NCBI GenBank assembly: GCA_946623485.1
Contig: CAMORF010000065.1
Span: 1-9,427, forward strand
Direction: 5' to 3'
Source of the DNA: an uncultured Clostridia bacterium
Lineage (GTDB): Bacteria > Bacillota > Clostridia > Lachnospirales > Lachnospiraceae
DNA: 9,427 bases
Shown: positions 1 to 5,158 of the stretch, in pieces
How the letters are laid out: each line of letters begins with the position of its first letter
Position numbering within the stretch: position 1 is the stretch's first letter
Program-made: the position numbers and the translations under genes
Notes under the pieces: generated by a model
The model's input: the letters and a program-made list of their open reading frames with translations, nothing else
What the model was told of the DNA's origin: nothing
The model's database searches: none

Positions 1-43
1 GGACTCCGTCACCGGCATAAGCCGGTGACACCTCATGCCGAAT
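1..43. repeat. Hairpin repeat unit, copy 1
   Basis: First of two near-identical units, starting at or before the window edge. It contains an inverted repeat with arms GTCACCGGC (8-16) and GCCGGTGAC (21-29) around a four-base loop, and ends in CATGCCGAAT (34-43). Copy 2 at 64-107 differs by a one-base insertion in the loop. A further tandem CATGCCGAAT lies at 44-53. No T-run follows the stem on either strand, so it is not a canonical terminator. More copies may lie to the left. Confidence 0.85.
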
Positions 44-63
44 CATGCCGAATTGTGGCACCA

Positions 64-107
64 GGACTCCGTCACCGGCATGAAGCCGGTGACACCTCAT
101 GCCGAAT
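64..107. repeat. Hairpin repeat unit, copy 2, abutting the dctM stop codon
   Basis: Second copy of the unit at 1-43, with a period of 63 bases. The 9-bp stem arms are at about 71-79 and 85-93, and the loop is one base longer than in copy 1. The unit ends exactly where the dctM stop codon begins (108-110 on the minus strand), so the repeat forms the immediate 3' untranslated region of the TRAP operon. A role in mRNA 3' end protection, like REP elements, is inference only. Confidence 0.85.
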
Positions 108-1439
108 TCAGGCTGGCATCAGCGCGTTCGGAAGCACCATGGTGAACCACGGCACGAACGTAATCAGCAGCAATGCGATGATCATGCATAAGTAGAAAGG
201 AAGCGTCGCCTTGACGACATTCTCCATGCGGCAGTTCTTGTCCGTCTTGTTCGCGATTGCGGAACCGATGAACAGAACAGCGCCGACCGGCGGGGTCAGA
301 AGGCCGATGCCGCAGTTGAGGACCATCATGATACCGAACTGAACCGGGTCGATCCCGATCGATGTCGCGATCGGAAGAAGAATCGGAGTCGTAATCAGGA
401 TGATCGGGCTCATGTCCATGATCATGCCCAGGAACAGCAGAATCACATTCAGGATCAGCGCGATAATGATACGGTTGCTTGTAAGTCCGGTAATCGCGTT
501 CGCGCACAGATCCGGAACATGCAGCAGTGTCAGGCAGTTACCGAACAGGCTCGAAGTGGAAATCAGGATCAGAACGATGGACAAAGTGTCAATGCACTGG
601 TCCAGAGCCTTCCACACACCCTTCCAGGTCAGGCCCTTGTATACATAAACCGATACGATCAGAGAATAGATGACCGCAATCGCAGATGATTCCGTCGCGG
701 TGAAGACACCGGCGACAACGCCGACGACAACGATCAGGATCGCGAGCAGCGCCCAGATGGAAGACAGAAGGGACTTGCCCACATGCTTCAGGCTGAAGCC
801 TCTCCCCTTCGGGTAGTTGCGCTTCACAGCGATAATATAAGATCCGATCATCAGGGCAATCGCAAGAATCGCGCCGGGGATGTATCCGGCCATGAACAGA
901 CGTCCGATGGAAACCCCGCCGGCGGCCGTCGCGTAGATTACCATGTTGTGGGACGGCGGAACAAGCAGTCCCTCACAGGAGGAAGTGATCGTAACAGCAG
1001 TGGAGAAATCAGTGTCATATCCCTGATCCGTCATCATCGGGATCAGGATCGTTCCGAGGGAAGCAGTGTCCGCAGATGCAGACCCGGAGATTCCGCCGAA
1101 GAAATAGGAGGCAACGATGTTGACCATTGCCATGCCGCCTCTCATCCAGCCGACAAATGCATCCGCAAGGTCAATCAGTTTCTCGGAGATTCCGCCTGAT
1201 CCCATCAGGATACCCATGGTAATGAAGAAAGGCACTGCCATCAAAGAGAAGGACCAGATTCCCTTAACCATCTGCTGGGAAAGAACATTCAGGTTCACAG
1301 GCTGTCCCGCAGACACGGCCTGATATACGATTGTCAGGATCGATGAGATCGCAACCGCGTACGCGATCGGGAATCTCAGTATGACCATGATCAGAAATCC
1401 AAGCAGCAGGATCAGAATTGCAGTTGTATTGACTGCCAT
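108..1439 (-). CDS. dctM: TRAP transporter large permease, DctM family
   Basis: 443-residue, almost entirely hydrophobic membrane protein, the usual length for the 12-helix DctM subunit. DctM carries the translocation path and uses an ion gradient (normally sodium) to import the solute delivered by the binding protein. Family motifs seen are GGISGSASADTASLG (residues 115-129), EGLLVPPSHNMVIYA (156-170), the GMIMDMSPIILITTPILLPIA helix region, and NCGIGLLTPPVGAVLFIGSAIA near the C-terminus. The ATG overlaps the dctQ stop by one base (TAATG), implying translational coupling, with AAGGA just upstream. It is the last gene of dctP-dctQ-dctM. The substrate cannot be read from this subunit; the neighbouring uronate genes suggest a sugar acid. 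Family assignment is very secure. Confidence 0.96.
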   Translation of the reverse strand: MAVNTTAILILLLGFLIMVILRFPIAYAVAISSILTIVYQAVSAGQPVNLNVLSQQMVKGIWSFSLMAVPFFITMGILMGSGGISEKLIDLADAFVGWMRGGMAMVNIVASYFFGGISGSASADTASLGTILIPMMTDQGYDTDFSTAVTITSSCEGLLVPPSHNMVIYATAAGGVSIGRLFMAGYIPGAILAIALMIGSYIIAVKRNYPKGRGFSLKHVGKSLLSSIWALLAILIVVVGVVAGVFTATESSAIAVIYSLIVSVYVYKGLTWKGVWKALDQCIDTLSIVLILISTSSLFGNCLTLLHVPDLCANAITGLTSNRIIIALILNVILLFLGMIMDMSPIILITTPILLPIATSIGIDPVQFGIMMVLNCGIGLLTPPVGAVLFIGSAIANKTDKNCRMENVVKATLPFYLCMIIALLLITFVPWFTMVLPNALMPA

Positions 1440-1975
1440 TATTCCTTCGCCTCCTCTCCATATCCCTTCTTCCAGAAGGCTTCAAAATCTTCCACGATGC
1501 ACTCCAGTTCAAACACGATCATAAAGAACCCGGCCAGCGGGATCGGGAAGTACTGCCAGAACTTCGAAAGCGTCGGGATCGAAATATAGGTTCCCATGGA
1601 GCCCAGCGTAGTTGCGAACTTCCAGCCGTATACCAGCATGACAACTCCAAGGATCAGCACGGATACGTCAGCAATAACATCCAGCGTTTTCAAGACTTTC
1701 TCCGGAAGATAACGGTCAAACGCCGTCATGCGGATATGACCTTTCTTACGGATTGCCAGCGCTGCGGAAAGAACCGCCATGTAGGCCATACAGGTCAGGA
1801 CCATCTCTTCTGTCCAGGAGCCGAACCGGATAAAGGATACATACCTGGTGAGAACCGCCAGGCTGGTCAGGATAATGTCCGCGATCAGGAACAGCTTGCA
1901 GATCAACAGCAGCACCCAGGACAGAACATCATATACCGGCCGGATTTTTCTTAATGTTAAAAAGATCTTCGGCAT
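1439..1975 (-). CDS. dctQ: TRAP transporter small permease, DctQ family
   Basis: 178-residue protein with four predicted membrane helices (about residues 17-45, 56-76, 100-118 and 142-163), the standard DctQ layout. Family signs are the W-T-E-E motif at 54-57, between helices 1 and 2, and the basic RKKGHIRMTAFDRYLP segment (76-91) after helix 2. DctQ pairs with DctM in the membrane and helps dock the loaded binding protein. The ATG at 1975 has GAGG and AGAAGAG stretches upstream, a modest ribosome site. Its stop codon overlaps the dctM start. It is separated from dctP by about 240 bases containing a terminator-like hairpin and an inverted repeat, so its expression may be lower than that of dctP. 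Confidence 0.94.
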   Translation of the reverse strand: MPKIFLTLRKIRPVYDVLSWVLLLICKLFLIADIILTSLAVLTRYVSFIRFGSWTEEMVLTCMAYMAVLSAALAIRKKGHIRMTAFDRYLPEKVLKTLDVIADVSVLILGVVMLVYGWKFATTLGSMGTYISIPTLSKFWQYFPIPLAGFFMIVFELECIVEDFEAFWKKGYGEEAKE

Positions 1976-1997
1976 ACTCTTCTACCTCATGTGTATC

Positions 1998-2045
1998 TAT
2001 TCAGCCCTGTTGCACCTTACATTCAGGCAGCAGGGACGCTGAATA
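1998..2045 (-). other. Long inverted repeat in the dctQ leader
   Basis: Outer arms TATTCAGC (1998-2005) and GCTGAATA (2038-2045) pair perfectly. Inside them CCTGTTGC (2006-2013) and GCAGCAGG (2028-2035) pair except at one position, which is a G-U wobble on the plus strand and a C-A mismatch on the minus strand. The element lies about 22 bases upstream of the dctQ start codon and has no T-run after it. In the minus-strand transcript it could stabilise the dctQM message or affect ribosome access; both are inference. Confidence 0.6.
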
Positions 2046-2111
2046 GTTCTTCTCATATTCCAAACACAACCATATCTGATTCCAGGATCGACAGCACAGA
2101 TGTAATCTCAT

Positions 2112-2147
2112 AAAAATCGGCTTCCGGGCAACTGCCGCGGAAGCCGA
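2112..2147 (-). terminator. Rho-independent terminator/attenuator between dctP and dctQ
   Basis: Read on the minus strand, the arm TCGGCTTCCG (2147-2138) pairs perfectly with CGGAAGCCGA (2126-2117). An inner GGC/GCC pair extends the stem, and five T residues follow (2116-2112). It lies 68 bases downstream of the dctP stop and inside the apparent operon. The likely effect is to end most transcripts after dctP, with partial read-through into dctQM, giving an excess of binding protein over permease. Partial read-through is inferred, because no clear separate promoter for dctQ was recognised. Confidence 0.85.
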
Positions 2148-2214
2148 CCCATAGTCAATCTGTCAGAATCATCTATTCACTTTGATCCGTTCCATTGATC
2201 AGGAATCAGGTGAA

Positions 2215-3264
2215 TCAGTCCGCCAGGGCTTCGATCTGATCATACAGATCCTGCTGAGCTTCAATAGCGCTCTGGATTGCAGGAGCATTCATTGCTGCTT
2301 CCTGCCATTCACTCTTGTCTTCGACCTCGATGACAGTCGTGCCTTCTTCTTTCAGCTCTTCCAGAACCTTCTCTTCGTTCGCAGCGGACAGGGATTCGCA
2401 ATATTCCTCAACGATCTCGCCTGCATCATACAGAACCTGCTGCTGGTTCTCGGTCAGCTTCGCCCAGCCTGTGTCAGCAACAACAACCTGGATCGCGCCA
2501 AGGGTGTGCTCATCAAGAAGCAGATACGGAGCAACTTCCTGGAAGGAGTTGGACTTATAGTTCGCAACCGGCTGCTCTGCCGCATCGCAGACACCGGAGC
2601 TCAGGCTGGAATACAGCTCGGTAAACGCAACATTCGCCGGGTTAGCGCCAAACGCCTCTACAAGGCCGGTCATGATCGGGTCATTGGAGACACGGATCTT
2701 CAGTCCCTTCAGATCCTCAAGACCTGCAACCTCGTTCTTGAAGAAGAAATCACGGAAGCCTTCTTCACCATAGTAGATTCCCCTCAGCGGAAGTCCGTTG
2801 TCCTGCGGTTCATTCAGAAATTCCTCCGCAAGATCGCTGTGAACGAAGTTCCACCAGTGATCACGGCTCTCCCATACGAACGGAAGGGACAGAAGCGTCG
2901 CCTTCGAGCAGCCATAACCGGAAAGCGCAAATGCACTGATACGGGAGATATCGATCGTGCCCGCGCCGCCAATCATGGTGTCAAGAACCGTTGCTTCGTC
3001 GCCGAGAACGCCGCTGTCCTGAAGGTCAATGGTGATGGAGCCGCCGCTCATCGCTTCGACTGCTTCCTTGAACTTGCTGTCGGTCATGCCGACTGTGGTA
3101 TCAAGCGGGTTGACCTCTGCCATAACCAGGGTGACCGCCGGATCTGCTGCCGCTGCTTCATTGACAACATAATCAGCCGCTTCCGTCTCATCTGCAAATG
3201 CCATGGTGCCCATGGATGCCGCCATCGCTCCGGCGAGCATAACTGCCATAAACTTCTTCATCAT
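2215..3264 (-). CDS. dctP: TRAP transporter substrate-binding protein, DctP family
   Basis: 349 residues, typical DctP size. The N-terminus MMKKFMAVMLAGAM begins a signal peptide of about 24 residues ending in MAFA before DE, a type I cleavage pattern. There is no lipobox cysteine. The family core is clear: GLKIRVSNDPIMTGLVEAFG (187-206), with R191 at the position of the conserved carboxylate-binding arginine, then NPANVAFTELYSSLSSGVCDAAEQP (208-232). That arginine fits an organic-acid or sugar-acid ligand; a uronate-type substrate is inferred from the neighbouring genes. The ATG at 3264 has AAGGAGG nine bases upstream; an ATG one codon later is also possible. It is the first gene of the minus-strand operon, divergent from the SDR gene. 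The absence of a lipid anchor is unusual for a presumed single-membrane organism. Confidence 0.95.
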   Translation of the reverse strand: MMKKFMAVMLAGAMAASMGTMAFADETEAADYVVNEAAAADPAVTLVMAEVNPLDTTVGMTDSKFKEAVEAMSGGSITIDLQDSGVLGDEATVLDTMIGGAGTIDISRISAFALSGYGCSKATLLSLPFVWESRDHWWNFVHSDLAEEFLNEPQDNGLPLRGIYYGEEGFRDFFFKNEVAGLEDLKGLKIRVSNDPIMTGLVEAFGANPANVAFTELYSSLSSGVCDAAEQPVANYKSNSFQEVAPYLLLDEHTLGAIQVVVADTGWAKLTENQQQVLYDAGEIVEEYCESLSAANEEKVLEELKEEGTTVIEVEDKSEWQEAAMNAPAIQSAIEAQQDLYDQIEALAD

Positions 3265-3310
3265 GTTACGCTTCCTCCTTGATTTGTATAAAAAGATATT
3301 GTTCCCGCGC

Positions 3311-3320
3311 TAAACGTTTT
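3311..3320. promoter_or_regulatory. Candidate LacI-family operator, downstream site
   Basis: TAAACGTTTT matches the palindromic AAACGTTT core also found at 3365-3374, with centres 54 bases apart, close to five helical turns. LacI-family repressors typically bind palindromes centred on CG. The site lies in the dctP leader, about 47 bases upstream of the dctP start. The regulator gene is not in the window, so the assignment rests on motif shape and placement. Confidence 0.45.
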
Positions 3321-3321
3321 C

Positions 3322-3350
3322 CTTTCGTAAATCAACGCTTTCTTTCGTAA
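3322..3350. repeat. Direct repeat of CTTTCGTAA
   Basis: CTTTCGTAA occurs at 3322-3330 and again at 3342-3350, exactly 20 bases apart, or about two helical turns. Between them is CAACGCTTTC, a weaker relative of the AACG core in the flanking palindromes. This could be a binding site for a second regulator recognising direct repeats, or for CcpA. The repetition is visible; the role is unknown. Confidence 0.4.
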
Positions 3351-3364
3351 TTCTGCCAGATCGG

Positions 3365-3374
3365 TAAACGTTTA
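3365..3374. promoter_or_regulatory. Candidate LacI-family operator overlapping the dctP -10 region
   Basis: TAAACGTTTA is a perfect 10-bp palindrome, with flanks (GG on the left, TC on the right) that are not fully symmetric. It overlaps the proposed minus-strand -10 hexamer of dctP (3373-3378) by two bases, where a bound repressor would block RNA polymerase. A second copy of the core lies at 3311-3320, so DNA looping is possible. Uronate genes in Firmicutes are often controlled by LacI-type regulators such as KdgR or RegR, which supports but does not prove this reading. Confidence 0.55.
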
Positions 3375-3402
3375 TCTATTCGGAATTTTAGCATTTTGCC
3401 AA
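3373..3402 (-). promoter_or_regulatory. Candidate promoter for dctP
   Basis: On the minus strand TTGGCA (3402-3397) is followed after 18 bases by TAGATA (3378-3373). Each hexamer departs from the sigma-A consensus, so this is a moderate promoter candidate. Its support comes from the palindrome TAAACGTTTA sitting on the -10 box and from the dctP ribosome site about 95 bases downstream. Confidence 0.4.
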
Positions 3403-3482
3403 ACGAGTGTCTATCGGAAATATGTCCAAATTGTGATTTATTTTTTTGTGTAAAATGACGGTTCAACTCTCCTCTTCTCCTT

Positions 3483-3512
3483 TTGACAGAGCCAGTGCGC
3501 CGAATCTATAAT
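3483..3512 (+). promoter_or_regulatory. Sigma-A promoter for the SDR gene
   Basis: Perfect consensus hexamers TTGACA (3483-3488) and TATAAT (3507-3512) are separated by 18 bases, one more than the optimum. Transcription would start near 3519, giving a leader of roughly 43 bases before the ATG at 3562. No AAACGTTT palindrome overlaps this promoter; the nearest is about 110 bases upstream, so any repression from those sites would need looping or another site. Confidence 0.8.
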
Positions 3513-3561
3513 GATACCCGGTGACAGAAACCATACATGATTCACGAAAAGGAGTTTGATT

Positions 3562-4365
3562 ATGAATGATGTCAGCAATCTGTTTTCGCTGGAAGGCAAG
3601 GTCGCCCTTGTGACGGGGGCTGCCTACGGAATCGGTTTTGCCATAGCCACTGCCCTTGCTGAAGCCGGCGCCAGGATCGCGTTTAACTGCAGGTCCCGCG
3701 AGCACATGGACAAAGCCCTCGCAGAATATGGAAAGCTCGGAATTGAAGCAAAGGGATACCTGTGTGATGTGACAGACGAAAAGCAGGTCACCGACATGGT
3801 CTCAGATATCAATGCTGACCTTGGCGTGATTGACATCCTTGTCAACAATGCCGGGATCATCAAGCGCATTCCCATGACCGAGATGAGCGCGGAAGACTTC
3901 CGCCAGGTCATCGACATCGATCTCAACGCGCCGTTTATCGTGTCAAAGGCAGTCATCCCGGGTATGATCGCCAAGGGACACGGCAAGATCATCAATATCT
4001 GCTCCATGATGAGCGAGCTCGGCCGTGAAACGGTCTCCGCCTACGCGTCCGCAAAAGGCGGCCTGAAGATGCTTACCCGCAACATCGCCTCGGAATATGG
4101 AGCATATAACATCCAGTGTAATGGCATCGGGCCAGGGTACATCGCTACGCCCCAGACAGCGCCGCTGCGGGAAAAGCAGCCAGACGGAAGCCGTCATCCC
4201 TTTGACAGCTTTATCATCGCCAAGACACCGGCAGCACGCTGGGGAGAACCCGGCGACCTGATGGGGCCCGCGGTATTCCTGGCTTCTGACGCCTCGAATT
4301 TTGTCAACGGCCATATCCTTTATGTAGACGGAGGAATCCTTGCCTACATCGGAAAGCAGCCATAA
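3562..4365 (+). CDS. Gluconate 5-dehydrogenase / DhuD-KduD-type short-chain dehydrogenase
   Basis: 267-residue classical SDR. Seen: the nucleotide-binding motif TGAAYGIG (18-25), NNAG (95-98), the helix asparagine N122, and catalytic S148, Y161 and K165 (YASAK). The stretch from IDIDLNAPFIVSKAVIP through ICSMMSELGRETVSAYA to the C-terminal LYVDGGILAYIGKQP closely resembles my memory of streptococcal gluconate 5-dehydrogenase. In streptococcal glycosaminoglycan catabolism a protein of this type (DhuD) reduces 3-deoxy-D-glycero-2,5-hexodiulosonate to 2-keto-3-deoxygluconate with NAD(P)H, as KduD does in pectin use. The KdgF-like cupin downstream favours that role over gluconate/5-ketogluconate interconversion. 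The ATG at 3562 has AGGAG seven bases upstream; an upstream in-frame TTG at 3556 is too close to that site. The symbol is left blank because idnO, gno, kduD and dhuD are all used for such proteins. Confidence 0.93.
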   Translation: MNDVSNLFSLEGKVALVTGAAYGIGFAIATALAEAGARIAFNCRSREHMDKALAEYGKLGIEAKGYLCDVTDEKQVTDMVSDINADLGVIDILVNNAGIIKRIPMTEMSAEDFRQVIDIDLNAPFIVSKAVIPGMIAKGHGKIINICSMMSELGRETVSAYASAKGGLKMLTRNIASEYGAYNIQCNGIGPGYIATPQTAPLREKQPDGSRHPFDSFIIAKTPAARWGEPGDLMGPAVFLASDASNFVNGHILYVDGGILAYIGKQP

Positions 4366-4381
4366 TTGTAACTGTTCAGCA

Positions 4382-4452
4382 CCCCCTCCAGACTGTCAAA
4401 ATTCTGTCCGACAAGCTTGCTAGTCGGGCGGATTCTGACAGCCTGGAGGGGG
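4382..4452. repeat. Large hairpin 1 in the SDR-kdgF gap
   Basis: Outer arms CCCCCTCCA (4382-4390) and TGGAGGGGG (4444-4452) pair perfectly, followed inward by CTGTCA (4393-4398) with TGACAG (4436-4441), then GTCCGAC (4406-4412) with GTCGGGC (4423-4429), which includes one wobble. The result is a 71-base foldback beginning 17 bases after the SDR stop. No T-run follows it, so it is not a standard terminator. The size and perfection of the ends resemble a small dispersed palindromic element; no target duplication was identified. Confidence 0.75.
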
Positions 4453-4482
4453 CGGTCAAGGCGCTTCGCGCCTCTGGCCGCC
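4451..4482. repeat. Hairpin 2 in the SDR-kdgF gap
   Basis: GGCGGTCA (4451-4458) pairs with TGGCCGCC (4475-4482) with one wobble, and inside it AGGCGC (4459-4464) pairs with GCGCCT (4468-4473) around a TTC loop. The first two bases are shared with the right arm of hairpin 1, so the two stems compete slightly. The sequence is GC-rich and followed only by CTTC on its 3' side, not a U-tract. Confidence 0.7.
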
Positions 4483-4487
4483 TTCAA

Positions 4488-4510
4488 CTCAGAGCGCTCT
4501 GCGCTCTGAG
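4488..4510. repeat. Hairpin 3 in the SDR-kdgF gap
   Basis: A perfect 10-bp stem, CTCAGAGCGC (4488-4497) with GCGCTCTGAG (4501-4510), closed by a three-base loop. It is symmetric between strands and lacks a T-run. It is followed directly by a weaker stem, ATGGGT (4513-4518) with ACCCAT (4532-4537), which ends 20 bases before the kdgF ribosome binding site. Confidence 0.75.
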
Positions 4511-4571
4511 CGATGGGTGTGGTGAATCGTTACCCATAATGAAATGGAAACAGAATCAGGAGGATATCAAG

Positions 4572-4910
4572 ATGAAAAATGACAGATGGGTGTTTTATGA
4601 CAAGGTAACGCCAGAAGATATGGGCGGCGGCGTAACACGCAGGGTGCTCGCTTATTCCGATGACCTGATGGCGGTCGAGAATACATTTGAAAAGGGGGCT
4701 GTCGGAGCGCTCCATCACCATCCGCATACCCAGATCACCTATATTCTGAGCGGAGAATTCGAATTCACGATCGATGGCGTAAAGAAGATCGTACGGGCAG
4801 GCGATACCCTGCTGAAGACAAACGGCGTTGAGCACGGCTGTGTCTGTCTGGAAGCGGGAAAGCTTCTGGATATCTTCTCCCCCTACAGGCAGGAATTTGT
4901 AAAAGACTGA
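4572..4910 (+). CDS. kdgF: KdgF-type cupin, unsaturated uronate linearisation
   Basis: 112-residue single-domain cupin, the normal size for KdgF. Cupin motif 1 is seen as GALHHHPHTQITYILSGEFEF (45-65) and motif 2 as GDTLLKTNGVEHG (77-89). Likely metal ligands are H48, H50, Q54 and H88, by the HxHxxxQ...H pattern. KdgF proteins convert 4,5-unsaturated monouronates released by pectate, alginate or related lyases to the linear keto form that enters the KduI/KduD or equivalent route. This is a cytoplasmic step directly before the reaction assigned to the upstream SDR. The start was chosen at ATG 4572 because AGGAGG lies at 4558-4563; the earlier in-frame ATG at 4539 has no such site. It lies 206 bases after the SDR, beyond the hairpin stack. 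Other small cupins look similar, so the KdgF name leans on context. Confidence 0.82.
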   Translation: MKNDRWVFYDKVTPEDMGGGVTRRVLAYSDDLMAVENTFEKGAVGALHHHPHTQITYILSGEFEFTIDGVKKIVRAGDTLLKTNGVEHGCVCLEAGKLLDIFSPYRQEFVKD

Positions 4911-4980
4911 TTCAGCAACATTGTAAAAAGACCGATTCGACAAAACTGAAAAATGCTGATTCAACAAAACTGATTCAGCA
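4897..4980. repeat. Degenerate tandem repeat across the kdgF stop codon
   Basis: A 24-base segment (4897-4920), starting in the last codons of kdgF and including its stop, is repeated imperfectly from 4921 with the pattern TTGTAAAA(A)GAC-GATTC. Shorter GATTCARCAAAA units follow around 4958-4969 and 4972-4983. The copies are diverged by substitutions and a one-base insertion, consistent with old slippage duplication downstream of the gene. No promoter, hairpin or coding signal was recognised within it. Confidence 0.6.
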
Positions 4981-4981
4981 A

Positions 4982-5023
4982 AAGAGGAAGCGTTTCCGTC
5001 TCAGGAAAACGCTTCCTCTTTTT
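4982..5023 (+). terminator. Strong rho-independent terminator for kdgF, possibly bidirectional
   Basis: The arm AAGAGGAAGCGTTTCC (4982-4997) pairs with GGAAAACGCTTCCTCTT (5004-5020), with a single bulged base and a six-base loop, followed by T residues to 5023. It lies 71 bases past the kdgF stop. On the minus strand the same stem is followed by four T residues, so it may also end transcripts from fruK, which converges on it. The stem contains AAGCGTTT, which resembles a LacI/CcpA core but is better explained as stem sequence. Confidence 0.9.
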
Positions 5024-5026
5024 ATC

Positions 5027-5158
5027 TCAGTTCGATTTTCTCAGATTCATCCGGCGTGAAGCATTGACTTCATATCGTCCATCGCCCCCGACAAAGGCAG
5101 GGTTCTCGCCATCTTCCTTTGCAGGCTTAAGGCACTGGTTCGTCTCCGCATCCCATCG
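5027..5158 (-). other. Open 43-codon stretch directly after the fruK stop, same frame
   Basis: Reading on from the fruK TGA in the same frame gives 43 sense codons before another TGA (5029-5027). They start RWDAETNQCLKPAKEDGENP and include AFVGGDGRYEVNASRRM. The composition looks protein-like rather than random. There is no start codon with a ribosome site in this frame near its beginning; the only ATG in frame is seven codons before the end. fruK is already full length at 313 residues, so this is unlikely to be a needed extension. It could be the tail of a decayed gene or chance; I do not recognise the sequence. An alternative frame holds a 34-codon ATG-started ORF, also without a ribosome site. 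Confidence 0.3.

Noticed and set aside
1..107. CRISPR array
   Set aside because: Only two units, each strongly palindromic over most of its length; the 20-base spacer-like segment contains a partial copy of the repeat end, and there are no cas genes.
2182..3282. 366-codon open frame on the plus strand opposite dctP
   Set aside because: It is antisense to a secure DctP protein, has no family motifs and is Cys/Arg/His-rich in the way of shadow frames.
3556..3561. TTG start two codons upstream for the SDR gene
   Set aside because: It is one base from the AGGAG ribosome site, while the ATG at 3562 has ideal spacing.
4382..4510. Rho-independent terminator after the SDR gene
   Set aside because: The stems are strong but no U-tract follows any of them on either strand, so I list them as hairpin repeats.
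4982..5020. AAGCGTTT and AAACGCTT as cre/CcpA operators
   Set aside because: They are the two arms of a terminator stem and lie downstream of kdgF, far from any promoter.
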